From the NCBI GenBank assembly GCA_027605045.1, contig JAQFWX010000104.1, positions 55,089-119,088 on the forward strand: DNA of 64,000 nucleotides, given 5' to 3'. A program made the translations under genes and the position numbers. The notes under the pieces were generated by a model. It was not told the DNA's origin. It made no database searches and saw only the letters and a program-made list of their open reading frames with translations. The DNA comes from Phallus indusiatus (taxonomy: Eukaryota; Basidiomycota; Agaricomycetes; Phallales; Phallaceae). Positions 1-11,332 of this stretch are shown here, in pieces. Numbering within the stretch: the first letter of the stretch is position 1; each line of letters starts with the position of its first letter.

Positions 1-2085
1 ACTTTTACCTGGAACACTGGGACTCTCATATAATAGCTTTCTTCCTTCTTTTCCAAATATGCCACCAGGACTTTCCCCAAGTTCACGCGAATTGCGCGCA
101 ATCGCTAGTTCATCTGCTAAGAGGGTTTCGGGATCATATGGATCGTAATGTTTGGATGGAGAACGGAAGGGACGGGGGAAAATAAGTCGTTGCGGGGTCG
201 CAAAAGGAGTGGTGTTGCTCCCTCCAGGTGGCGGTGTGCTAGGTTGCAGTACGGCCTTCCATTCCGGCTCTAGACTGTTCTTGTAATGAGCTAGACTCAA
301 TGAGGGACTCATTTGAATTCCTTTGTAGGATATAGGTGTCCTTGAGGGAGATATAGGTCTAAATGGGGGTGTCCTGCATCGAGACGGAGAATCAGGTCTA
401 GGTGAGAGGAATGGTTCGGAAGATAATGAAATCGATGAGGGATGATGCCGTAGTAAGTTAGATGATAAATCTTGGAAATTTAATATCTTGGCAGGCTTAT
501 CGTGGTTGGTTACGTTAGGTGAATTCTAGAATGTAAGGTACTCATAGTCAGCCAAGTGAGGAAATCACGTGGGAGACAAATCTTAATACCTGTAATTCAA
601 AACCGGCTTCTAGTTTGGCGAAGATATTCGTGGGGGCACATTGGAACTTCCTCTGAGGGTCCAATGAATTCCTTGAGGCCGGTGAAGTACTGTCGCATGT
701 ATCAGAAAGTAAGCTGTCTGAAGGGTATGTACTTTGGGAGGCAGAAAGAGGGGGTGGTGATGAGGAGAGCGGTGGCGAAGATTTTCGAACTACGGGTTCA
801 GGTGAGGATTGAGAGCGTATTCGCGAATTCATTCGTCCTGTGAGGGTAGTTTCTATATTGGAATTTGACCGATTATGCATTCCCCGACCGGTGTTTTTTG
901 CCTTTTGGCTTCGATGAGAACCATCCTCCTCGCGACCTCGTTTCTTGCTACTAGAATTCATCCCTGGACCTGCGCCCTTGGCACCCTTCCTTACGAAGTT
1001 CCCGCCAGCGAAACAGTCTTCAAACCCAGGTCTAATCCTCCAAAATCCACCTTTGAGACGCGTTTTTCCTTTGCATTTGACCTTCTTCGCAGCCGTCCCG
1101 TCTTGATCGTAGACACGCTCGAAAGCTTCATTAACACTTAGGCTATGTCGGATTGAGCTCATCCAGGCCTGGTCACGCCGGTCGAAATAAGGATATACGG
1201 TAGAAATGAACGTGTAGATGTCATTGAGAGGCAAAGCACCCGCGAAAGATGCGGTAATAGCTTGTCCAATTAGTGCTGCAAGGGACCAAACTGGTCTCTC
1301 CTCAAAATAAGGGCCCGGTGGAAGACTATACGGAACCTCAATCGTGGAGGTGGATGTACTTGAGGATGGTCCGGCGCGGGCGTTCAGCATATTTTGACGT
1401 TTTGGCCTTGGAGACGGTGAGTGGGAAAAGGCGGAAAGGGTCGGATGGATAGGAGATGATTCTCGAGGAGTCTGGACGGGTGACGATGAAGGGGGTGAAG
1501 ATGACAAGACACGCGTAGATTCACTACTTTGTTGTAAACTTGACCAACGGTTGACAAGAACCTTGTTCTCTTATTGAGTACGGGGAAGAAAAAATAATCA
1601 AAAAAGAAATGTGAAGTTACTTTACGAAGCGAGGTATCCGAGTCGGAATCTTCGGATTCCGTCTGACTCTGGGTTGCCTGACGGGACTGCATAAAAGCAT
1701 CGAGAGAACGCTTGCCCTTTGAGACCGATGACATAGTGACTGCGGGGCGCGCGGTGGATTCAGTAGGGGCGGGCGTGGTAGTGCGACTCAAGCTCTTTCC
1801 GGCGCGACCAGCAATGGCCGACGCGCCTTGGGAAGAAATGGTCGACGGTGGCCGTCGTAAGAGCGCCGATGTCTGACCGCGATAAACGGGGTAAGACGGG
1901 GGAAGATTGAGGGGAAAAGGCAGTGAACTCTCGGGATAATTGCTGAACGGCGATGGAGCAGCGAGAATAGACAGCTCGGAAGTACTGCCAGCAACGAGCG
2001 CAACCAATGCCTTGGACGGTAGATGCTGTGCGTGCTGCGAAGAACGATCAGCGGCAGACTCGGAGATGTCAAGACCGTCCGACAT
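1..2085 (-). CDS. Forkhead (winged-helix) transcription factor, 3' end beyond the window
   Basis: A sequence-specific nuclear DNA-binding regulator. Three exons are visible: 2085-1621, 1561-590 and 525 to the window edge, with phase-0 introns of 59 and 64 bases. The ATG at 2085 is the only in-frame ATG of the first exon. At least 654 residues are encoded and no stop is reached by position 1. The forkhead domain lies at about residues 244-338 and contains the recognition-helix signature WMSSIRHSLSVNEAF followed by GGFWRIRPG. The N-terminus (Ser/Thr-rich) and the C-terminus (many SP/TP sites, e.g. PSRTP) look disordered and are plausible targets of proline-directed kinases. It is transcribed divergently from the gene at 2259, with 173 bases between the two ATGs. 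Fission-yeast relatives (Sep1, Fkh2) control cell-cycle genes, but orthology cannot be decided here. The domain call is secure; the third exon rests on an uninterrupted frame. Confidence 0.9.
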
Positions 2086-2258
2086 GACAAGTAAATCGTC
2101 AGGAAAAGTCGGCCGGCTCGACAAATAAGGCGGGGAGGAGAGGAAGGGAAAAAAAGGCCAAGGGCCTGTGACAGCGATAGAGCGTGTCTGTGACGGAAAG
2201 AGCGTGTCGAGCGTGTGACGATTGATGTGACGTGTTGTCACCGGGCCCCAGAGCGAAA
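2086..2258. promoter_or_regulatory. Short bidirectional promoter between forkhead gene and coiled-coil gene
   Basis: Only 173 bases separate the two divergent start codons, so both core promoters and 5' leaders must share this stretch or overlap the neighbouring transcript. No TATA box is obvious on either strand. The arrangement suggests possible co-regulation, which is an inference from spacing only. Confidence 0.5.
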
Positions 2259-4003
2259 ATGTCCGCGACCCTGAAGCCACGACTCGATCCGCTTTTATGG
2301 GCTCAGCTACGCCCCAGCGTGATTTCTGCTCGTAAAGCGGGTGGTGAGGATGCTAGTCAAACGTTGTCTGTAACAAATGTTCCCCTAGTTCCCGAGAACA
2401 GGATTGCTACGTCACTGCGCGTCGTCCTACATGATACCAAAAGCGTGATGGAACAGGTGTTTCCTGATTCAAGACTTGTTGTTAGGAGTTTCCTGCTGAC
2501 ACGTTCTCATTTTGTTTCATAGTTTTCTGATAAACTGAATAACTTACTTTGCGACGTGGATAAAACAAGGCGACAGATCGACAAAACTAACGATAGCTTT
2601 GAAAATGCGCATGAAAAAGTCCTCGAGGAACTCGTGGCAACGGGTAGGAAGCTAAATAGTTCCGTACATTATTTATATGCGGCATGACTTTATTTAGTCA
2701 ATCGATGTCAGAAGGGACTGCTCGAAGTGCTTGAGAACCCAGCACAGGCATCCGATCTAAACGAAGTCAAAGCATCCCAGATAGAGACTGCGAAGAAAAT
2801 GGAACAGTTTACGACCAGAGTGGATACTATTCAAAATGTTTATTTTCAAACGCCCCTTTTTCTCTCATCTACTGATAATACCTTATTGGTTTTAGAGCCT
2901 CCAGAGCATCTTGGAACAACAGGGCCAAATTTTAACCTGTCTAGGCAGTCTCACTCCAATGGCTGCTCCTTTGCAGGACGTTCCAAATCAATTACATCAT
3001 ATTGCATCACAACTCTCCCTTATGCAACCTTTATACCAAAGTCTGCCTGATCAGCTTAAGCTTACTCAACACGAAATTTCAAAACAAAGTATCCAAGCGA
3101 TTCATGATGCTTATGCAGCGTCATCCTCCTCATCAACCGAAAAAAACCTCGAGTCTTTCAGTCGTGTCGTCTCAGAATCATTAGCACTTATCAACGCTAC
3201 TCTATCTGGAAAACATAGCCCGCAAGACTCGAGTACAAGCCAAAATCTCGATAGAACGGTCGAATCAAAGGTCTGTCTATCTTTTTTTCATTCGGTAATA
3301 CATTTTATCTTCGAGGGAGAACTCAGTCCAATACCAGCTTCGGAGTGAATCAAACTGCTTTACGAGTAGGCAAGATATAAACACCGATCCGAATCAAGAC
3401 ATTTCAATGATGATGTTGAGACCTCAAGGTGGACAAGGCGGAACTGATACTAATTCTAGCTTAGGTGAATCTGATGACCCAATGTCATGTCCTTCCGGTC
3501 CTCGGAAAACTTGTAGCGAACAAGAGTCTGAGCGGTCTCGTTTAGTCAATGCAACTGCACGAAACAAAACTGCGAAGAGTACTTCAACACCGAAAAGAAA
3601 GTCGAAGGCCACATTTCATTCAACCACGTTCAAAACAGGAAAGAAAACTAAGTCTAACTCAAAAGCTCGGGACGCCGCAACATCTGATAGGGTTCTCCGT
3701 TCGCAAATCTGTCAGCCTGAAACCGCGCTGTTTTCTAAAAGAGGCGATAAACTCGCTTCGTTATTAAACGAATCCTTTTCTTCTATTAATCCCACCATTA
3801 AGACTTCAGCTCCGCGATTTATCGGTAGTTATGACGAAAGCTCCCCAAAAGTTCCAGCTCCTCTACCAAAACGAGTAAGTCTCATATCCTACTCTCTTCT
3901 CACTAAAAGTTCTAACACCATGACGTATCAGAGAATGCTACTTCCTCCCAACGCTGATCAACAAATGGACTTTGAACTAGACTGGGGATCAAACATGATT
4001 TGA
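2259..4003 (+). CDS. Unrecognised coiled-coil protein, six exons
   Basis: I do not recognise a family. Six exons join in frame: 2259-2456, 2523-2643, 2698-2837, 2896-3270, 3338-3874 and 3932-4003, giving 480 residues. The ATG at 2259 is the first in the frame that runs into the spliced product. The N-terminus (about residues 1-30) has the motif DPLLWAQLRPSV. Residues about 65-200 are rich in heptad-like Leu/Ile/Gln spacing and probably form a coiled coil. The middle is Ser-rich, and a basic stretch (KSKATF...KTGKKTKSNSKAR) could act as a nuclear localisation signal. The C-terminus ends in a short acidic, aromatic tail (MDFELDWGSNM). The acceptor of exon 5 was chosen at 3337 because the earlier AG leads straight to a stop. 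A chromosomal or nuclear role would fit the basic region and coiled coil, but this is a guess. Confidence 0.7.
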
Positions 4004-4614
4004 ACAGTTCCATTTTGTCGAGGATACTCGAGCTGCCATTTACTGTGGAGTGTATATGCTGTGCTTTTATGTAGGAAATGAGGTCAAGAATTCTTTAGAG
4101 CTTTCGAATAAACTTCCTTTTCTTCGCGACGTGTCAGCATCATGACGTACTGGTAGGAGAATCTACTGGAGTCAAGCATAAGAAATTCGTCTCGCATTGA
4201 AAAACGAGTTCATATTTTCAAAATGGTTAATGATCAAAGTTCGGAGAACTTCCGAGTCTAGAACTCTACTCCTAAATGCTTCTTCAAAGTGTCATGTATA
4301 AGACATGCATTATAACTGAATCTCCTTGCGAAAGCGGCACTGGTCATGGACATTTTTCGTGACTTGCCAAGGAAAACAGTCTTCAAGTCCACGTGCTCCG
4401 AAGGAACTCCTTCCTTCTTCAACAGGATCGAGATTGAAAATTTAAAACATTAAAGAAGCAAAGGAGTACATCAAAGTATGAAAATTATATGAGTTAGACA
4501 TACGCGTTGTGTATGGTATCCATCCAGTTCGTCCTGTCCCACCTCCTATATAAATAAGGGCAATGGGGACCTCACCTGAGTTTGGTTACAAAATTGCAGC
4601 CGTTCATCTCAAAA

Positions 4615-4939
4615 ATGCTTTGTTCAGGCAGGAGTCGAATCAACCAACAATTGAGCGCAATTGATGGTTGCAAATACGTTCCGATGAAGTCCGCATCTCA
4701 AAAGTTAAGCTTTAAGTTTCCGGTTAGATTTATAATGTTTAGCCGATGGTATCGGCAGGCTCTTCGGAGTCTTCGCCATATTCTCGGACCGCAGATCGAT
4801 ATCATCGTCAATGACGCTATTGAGAACATTTTTCGTATCAACCTCTATATCATCTCAGTATGTTGCGAACTTAGTCGGACCAATGATTAATTTGAAATCC
4901 CTATTTTTGTCTTTTTTCTCCTAATCCTAGAAAGTCTGA
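4615..4939 (+). CDS. Possible small two-exon gene, 83 residues
   Basis: An open frame from the ATG at 4615 is preceded about 70 bases upstream by a TATA-like stretch (CTATATAAATAAGG near 4545). It can be spliced at a GT donor at 4858 to an acceptor ending at 4930, with a CTAAT branch-like site, and then stops after two codons. The product would be basic with an amphipathic C-terminal half. No family is recognised, and the coding case rests only on the promoter-like box and a canonical intron. It may be non-coding. Confidence 0.25.
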
Positions 4940-5118
4940 ATCCTGACCCGGTAAACATCATTTTTACTGTCATTTCATATGCAGCCAGTGCTGAAATCGA
5001 ACTGAGATCAATCAGCTTCTCTTTTACATTAATAGTTTAGATGTCATTTAAACTATACAATAGCGACGAGCGACGCTACGTCAAAACACCGATGTGCAAT
5101 TGTAAGGAGTGATTATTT

Positions 5119-6736
5119 CTACTCAGACTTGGAGAATATTGTCTCGGCAACTCCAACTCGACGTTGCCCACCGGAGCTGTCGAAAACAAGATAGTAACGT
5201 GACCTGCATATGGATTTCAATGAAAACAATTAGCTCAAGTATTAGAAGAGACACATACATCCAGTACATTCCATTTATGGAAAATACTTCAGGGAAACTG
5301 CTATTATCTTGAAGAAATCCCAAATTACTAACAATGAGATACGTCGCATTGGCTACTCCACCAATATCGGTGTTGAATTCCTTAGGCCAAGTTTGGGCGT
5401 CAGGGGTAAATTCGTAATGAATCTACCACATAATGAATGGAACACCGCACGCAGGAAGAAACAAACTAAAAACCTTACGTCTCCGATTTGGAAGTATAAA
5501 CTTTTCAAGTTCTCGGGTTCATCAACTCTCAATAAGCCAGTATTGTCGTCCATTATTGCATTGGTTGCTCTCATGTAATTCTGAAAAGACGCGGGGGTCA
5601 TTCCCAGCAACGTTGAACCTATAATCCTCGGGTTCAGTCGGTCAGAACCACGTCGCCAGGACAGAAGTTTACCGGTATCTATGACAGCTGGACCGTCGAA
5701 TATCATCACCCCATCTTCTTCACCGTATCTACAATATTACCGATAATCAACTTGCACTTCAAGGAATAGTTGGTTTTAATCTTACCTGATTGTTTGATTA
5801 AAGCTATAGAAATTGCCGAGGACAGTATCCTTCCTGTCTAAGTTGGGCACATAATTGATAGAGGTTGTGAGCCCTTTTGTATTTACCCCGCCGAAATCAA
5901 AGCGTCCTGGAAGGGCTTTGTCGACCGGAGGTAGAAATACCCCAGTAATGTTTTTTTGTATTATTCGTTCCATGAGCATATTATCCGGTGGGGTAGGAAT
6001 TTCCTCCGAGTGGTGTAGTTGCACAGTGTTGAGGGTAAGATTCACCGGGCCTATACCCATAAGGCCGTCATAACCTGAATGAAAACTTTCTAGATATGGA
6101 CACTTGATGATTTAAATGCCACTGTACCGTCAAATCCGGATGATGCATTTGCTACCCCAAAGGTCTGGTCGAATGAAGAAAGCACCCCAGGAAGTTTCAT
6201 TTTGTCGGTAACTAAGATAGGATATTAGGACTCTAGCATCATGAAAATTTCATTTTTCTTACAGAGACTACCGGTAACATTTCCTGAACCATAGGAAATG
6301 TTGAAATTTCTTCCAAGATCACGAGACTGGTCTGACGGGCGATATGGATTTGACACACGATTGGCTCCTATCCACGTATTCGAGCTGCCAGAGTCGACCA
6401 AAATCGTGTAATTCCCATCTCCAATTTGAACATCCATAGCAACCCCAAATGCCTGGAATCTGGTTAGCAAACATAGTAAATGGGACCAAAAGTAACCCGT
6501 ACACCGCCATTGGTATGATTTGGAGGTAAGGAAGTAGACTCTGCCGGTTCGTTGAGGCCGAGGAGTGCCCTAAAACGCGCAACGTCTTGCTGTACAATGT
6601 GGTGACCTGTTCTTCCACTTCCACGGATGTTAACTACCTGGCGCGAGGGTATAGAGAGCACAGCATCTTTCCGGGAAGCTGTAGGGCTAATGAAAATCAT
6701 GCTACACAATGTTAAAGATACAATGGATCTTTTCAT
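5119..6736 (-). CDS. Secreted aspartic protease (A1 family, polyporopepsin-like), intact
   Basis: A pepsin-family endopeptidase, probably secreted and active at acid pH. Eight exons: 6736-6503, 6452-6263, 6211-6128, 6074-5786, 5728-5673, 5618-5479, 5422-5259 and 5203-5119, giving 413 residues. A signal peptide covers about residues 1-22, and a propeptide follows. The first catalytic motif is DSGSSNTW (Asp98). The second is IDTGSTL (Asp283), whose glycine codon is split by an intron. The flap contains SYGSGNVTG. Intron positions and phases match the three tandem proteases at 14887-23032, so it belongs to the same subfamily, as a more diverged single copy on the opposite strand. Several N-x-S/T sites suggest glycosylation. 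Splice borders are canonical throughout, so it should be functional. The substrate is unknown. Confidence 0.88.
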
Positions 6737-7345
6737 GGTGTAAAGATACTTTAACAGTCATTTTGAAAAAAGCAGCGAATGCCAAATTATATATCATACT
6801 ATCCATACCCGAATGAATAGACCGGCGGTCTGACCCCGAAGATTCTGGGATAACTGATCAAAGAAGTACATATTAGCTTTTACCCTGCACCGGTCACTAT
6901 CCATGCTTGGCTCTTGACAACTAAGCAGTCAAAGTGGAACGGACTATCTGCACCGAAATCACCTACATGACGATGAAGGATCTAACTGTATATGATATGT
7001 ATATGGCCTTACAACTATGACGTACCGTGAGCTGCTCAATTGCCAGTGGAGTCACCCCATTATTACATACTGAATCTCCGGGAATATTACTAGGGTTGGG
7101 TTCTTCTCCTTACGAATTTTTGTTTAGATCTGGGGGTGTTACTGTCTTCGTGTAGACGGCCGTTTCAAAGGGAGTTCTCATCGGACGTTGGGACATGATG
7201 TGTTGCTATGCTTTGTTCCTAAACGATTCCACATTTTTAAAATTACTTTGAAGGTATCAAACACGATTATATCATCCAAATCTAGCAGAGCAGTAATTCA
7301 AAATTCCAACGGAAAGAAGTCAATTTAACAGCTAATACTGACAGT
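6737..7345. other. Intergenic, between protease promoter and RanGAP 3' end
   Basis: About 600 bases with no supported coding frame. It should hold the protease promoter and the 3' flank of RanGAP1. I see no clear TATA box, repeat or RNA gene. Confidence 0.5.
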
Positions 7346-8643
7346 CTACTTCTTTATGTTCAACTTGTCACCCATCAGCGCAGCCAAATCATCCACACTC
7401 GTGTCTTCTTTCTTTACTTCTGGAGCTTTAACCTCGACCTCGCCAATGAACCGTGTCTCTGTCTTTTCGTCTTTGGCATCTTCGGACTTCAATATCGCAT
7501 CGACATCTTGGTCTTCTATAATCAATTGTCCTTCTCGTGTTGGATCTTCCATACACTCCTTCAAGGCATCAATGGCCTCGTTATCTTCTAGATCATCGTT
7601 ATCGGCAACCACAAGGGCCTTCAAACTCGGGAGTGTATCTTGAATTATAGTAGTCAGCTTCTCGTAATGAGCCTCGGTTAGATCGTTTCCTTGGAGCATC
7701 AGGGTATGGAGATTAGGGTATGGGCTTTCGCCTAAAACGTTGATTATCTCCCAGCTTCCGACATCGGTTAAATAGCAATCGCTGAGGTCTAGATATTCAA
7801 GATTTTTCGCATTTCGAACCGCGTCGGCGAGTAACCGCGATCCTCGACTTTCTGGTGGATCGTCTTCATTATCTTCGTTCCGCGATGTTGAATCGCGTAA
7901 ATTCAGGTAACGCAAGTCATGGCATTTCGCGAGACCCTTGGCAATGGCTTTAATACCGTCTTCGCGGAGACCATTGTTCGACAACTTGACTTTCTGGAGG
8001 TTAGGGTGAGACGCAATCGCTTCGCCCCATGCATTGGCCGAACCATCTTCGAGACGATTGCGTGCACAGAGGAGCACGCGTAAGGCTGACGGTCGGCCAC
8101 TTTCCCGGCGCTTGGTGGCAAGCTGTTGAATTGCCTCCGCAATAGCTTTTCCTGCCTCAGGGCCGAACCCATTATTTACAAGTTTCAGAACTTGCAGATT
8201 TGATAACTGGGAAAGGAATGGTGTCAAAACACGGTAGACCTGAGCCCCGACCGCATTGTCGCTGAAGTTTAGCTCGATCAAGGAGTCGAGAGAAAGTAAA
8301 GGCGAGCAAACGTGTGGAAGGGCGACTAAAACTTCTTCAACTGGGCGGCTAGCGAAGATGGCTGAAAGACCTGCTACCTTAATTTTATTTGTTATTAAAA
8401 TTTTTGGGGGACATTTAGTCAAAGTTTCTAGGAGCATAGTTCATTGACAGAGTATACCTTGAGGCGTTTCATTTTAGATATAAGACTGCCTAAGGCTTCG
8501 GACGCTGGAATGCCAAATGTATTACTCGTTAAAATCAATTCCTGTAATTCTTCGACTTTCGTATCGGTAAATATTTTCTTGACATCTTCAGCGGTTTCTA
8601 GACGCAGTCCTTTGTTGGCGATGTTAAAGATGGATGAAGACAT
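7346..8643 (-). CDS. rna1: Ran GTPase-activating protein 1 (RanGAP1/Rna1)
   Basis: Stimulates GTP hydrolysis by Ran in the cytoplasm, which sets the direction of nuclear transport and supports spindle assembly. Two exons (8643-8458 and 8377-7346) separated by an 80-base phase-0 intron give 405 residues, close to fission-yeast Rna1. The body is a string of leucine-rich repeats (e.g. NLQVLKLVNNGFG, NLEYLDLSDCYL, NLHTLMLQGNDL). The C-terminal tail (about residue 325 on) is acidic and Lys/Glu-rich, as in the family. IFASRPVEE near residue 70 matches the region holding the catalytic arginine of fission-yeast Rna1 (aligned from memory), and Arg73 is the likely equivalent. The ATG at 8643 is the first in-frame ATG. 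The gene is normally single copy. Confidence 0.93.
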
Positions 8644-10630
8644 GATGACATTCAAAAGAGAGATAAGCGCCCAGGATTAGGTAAACTGAGCGCGCCAATG
8701 CATGCATCATCGATCTACCCTTTCCAAATTTCAAGTCCCTCGCATCTGAGGCCATCTCTAATGATCATGAATCATCGGGAATCCTATTGCAACGATCACA
8801 CAGATCGATTGTGGATGAATTACCAACCGCAAAGGAGGAATAAAGTTGACAACACCGGGATTTTCGGTAGTCATCTTACCTGCCGCGTACCTATAAATAC
8901 ATTCTCCCGAGGGGCCCGATGCTCAATGATACCAGCTGATACCAGTCATGATACATAGTCAATGATAGTCATTGATACACATTAATACAGTTTTGATATG
9001 ATATGATACACAACTGATAGTTCTATAATAGTAGACCGCATCTGTTCTTTGTGTGTTCTCCGCTCTCGCTCATCTCAATACCGTTGAACGTGCCGATCTT
9101 CAGAAGGTACCTGAAGTCGAGATGACCGGTGAATTGATTACAATACGTGGTTTGAATTAGGATCTATTGGAATACATTCAAGAGCTGGCAGCAGCCAGAT
9201 CACTTCAATTCAATTTTAAACTGGCTAACAACGAGCTCGCATATGCAGTCGCAAATACATACACTGCGTATACATTGTGATATGTATTCCCATTCATTTC
9301 GCCAGCACACAACTTATATATTTACGGGCGCGTTAGGAACAGTGATTGGCAGTGGGCTGCTCCATTCTTTCAGGTTCGACATCGTTCGCTTGCCCGGAAA
9401 GCTGTGCTCAATAAGAGTCAATAAGCTGTGCCCAACATTGTCCCAAAAACGGATCAGAAGACATGGGTGTGGACTCTAATGAAGAGCGGAGCTTCTAAAT
9501 TGGAAAAACCCGTGATTGGGCATTAATTTGGGAACATTGCCTAAAGAATGGGATTTAGGGAATGGAGGTTCCTTGGCTACTCCTGGGTACTCGCAAGTCC
9601 CGGCACTCACTGATTATGCAGTATTGAACGCTGAAAACTTTTGAAGTCGATTTTTTATCAGGGGAACCAGCACCAAACCTAAACTATACATCGGCGGCGC
9701 TGAGACAAGCGGATAAAGATAAACAACTAAAGAGTAAAGTTGAATTCATTATCGGGCTCAACATTCGGAAGCGGACACTTCGGAGAGAGGAGAGTTGGTC
9801 ATGTGACCATGTCGTGACACCACCTCAAGAGCTTGCATCATCCTCGTTGTCTTTGTGGATGTGTAATATTGATCCGCTCTTCCAAGCTCATCCTTTCTTT
9901 TTATAAGGCCACAGAGTTCATGGACTCGAAACTTAAATCCCTTCTGCGTCCTCTTTGACTGAGGTTCAGATACGGCCAAAGTATCCCTTAAATTTAAGGA
10001 ACAAGGAACTCTTTCCTGAAGTATACTCCACTCCAGGGTTTCATAGTTTACCTACCTGTGCTAGGCTATACAGCAAACGGTACGTTTATACTTAATCCTC
10101 AACGTTCCGACTCTAAAAGCATAGCTAAGCTAACGTATCATTATGCATTGATTTTAGGGCGCACGAATTCAGAACAAGAAGCGAAGAAGTGATATAGCTC
10201 AAGCAGCCTCGCCATTTCTTGCCTTGCCTATTCAAACAAGTTGTCAAGCAACAAGCTACATTTAAACATTCTTCGAGGACATTCTCGCCTTCCAACGTCT
10301 GGTCATTGAATCACAAAAAATCCACTGATCTTATCCTTCTGGCTAACACACTTCTCTCCATCAATCATCAAATTTGATTATTCACTTGATTTCGCGCTCT
10401 TCACTCGGTTTCACTTTTACCCGGTTAATTCACGCGGTAGCCAAGGCGAATACTATTGACGTACATAATCAAATATAAAGGAGCCTATTGCCAACGGAAC
10501 GATTCCGAAGCTTTGACACTTGTTGCACAAACCTCTCCCACTTTTTCTGCCTCTTGATTCTTCGTACGTTGCTCCAGTTTCTCGAGTCGAGGAATCATAT
10601 TTCTCAATTTTAGCAATTAGATCCCTAATC
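8644..10630. other. Long intergenic region without a supported gene
   Basis: Nearly 2 kb between RanGAP1 and the F-box-like gene. It contains the GATAC-rich repeat described separately and several short unsupported frames. No domain, splice chain, tRNA or rRNA is recognisable. The last 300 bases are probably the promoter and leader of the gene at 10631. Confidence 0.5.
8923..9015. repeat. Degenerate GATAC-type short tandem repeat with palindromes
   Basis: The tetra- to pentanucleotide GATAC/TGATA recurs irregularly about ten times in under 100 bases, with a hairpin-capable stretch near 8961 (TCAATGATAGTCATTGA). It could be a decayed microsatellite or the remnant of a small transposon end. 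No target duplication was found. Confidence 0.45.
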
Positions 10631-11332
10631 ATGCCATCTGCCAATCCACCTCCTGCTCATTTCAACGGGCCTATTGAGCTCGTACGAATGATATTCGACA
10701 CAGCCGCCCAAGAAGACAAGCAAACTGCTTCCTCACTCATGTCCGTATGTCGGTCAACGAAAGACTGGGCTTCACCGATCCTTTACGACAGTGTGGTAAT
10801 GGACAACCGGCGCGCCGCTCGTTTCGCAGACGTCTCAAAACGCTCCAACGTCTTACAACATACAAGAAACTTGAAGGTCGACTGCATGCCTACAGCAGAC
10901 GCGTCATTCGTCAAGCAGTGTCCTTCAGTGGAAACGTTGACTATAGCGAACTACGATTTACAACGACTTCCGCATTTAGCGTCGAATATGGCGCGCTTGC
11001 GAAAAGTGAATGTCACGGGGTGTATGCGATACGCTGGCGTCGTTTCTGGGGTCGGGATGGGAAATGTTACGCACCTCACTTTCGAAGACGATGTACCCCG
11101 TCTTGACGACACTTTCATGGACAGGCTACGTAACTTGACATCCTTCCAATGCAAGTTCGTACGCTCAAAAAAGACGATATTTGAAGAACTGGAAAGGTGT
11201 CTGAGCATCGTTCTTAGCTGTGATCTATTACAGCAGGTGACCATTGTATGTTCGCCATCAGACGAAAGATACCTCCGGGATCGCTTTGGATCGTGGACGG
11301 CGGACGCTAGAATCAGCTTCCAACCGTCGTAG
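10631..11332 (+). CDS. F-box-like/LRR-like protein, single exon
   Basis: Probably a substrate-recognition subunit of an SCF ubiquitin ligase, or a relative that no longer binds Skp1. One uninterrupted frame of 233 residues starts at the only ATG in frame. The N-terminus (about residues 8-55) has the F-box-like run PIELVRMIFDTAAQ...SVCRSTKDWASPILYDSV, typical of basidiomycete F-box proteins. The rest has weak leucine-rich spacing (SVETLTIANYDL, LRKVNVTGC, LTSFQCKFV). It is shorter than most relatives, which may mean a truncated LRR part. The gene belongs to a very expanded, fast-evolving family in mushrooms, so its target cannot be guessed. Confidence 0.65.
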   Translation: MPSANPPPAHFNGPIELVRMIFDTAAQEDKQTASSLMSVCRSTKDWASPILYDSVVMDNRRAARFADVSKRSNVLQHTRNLKVDCMPTADASFVKQCPSVETLTIANYDLQRLPHLASNMARLRKVNVTGCMRYAGVVSGVGMGNVTHLTFEDDVPRLDDTFMDRLRNLTSFQCKFVRSKKTIFEELERCLSIVLSCDLLQQVTIVCSPSDERYLRDRFGSWTADARISFQPS

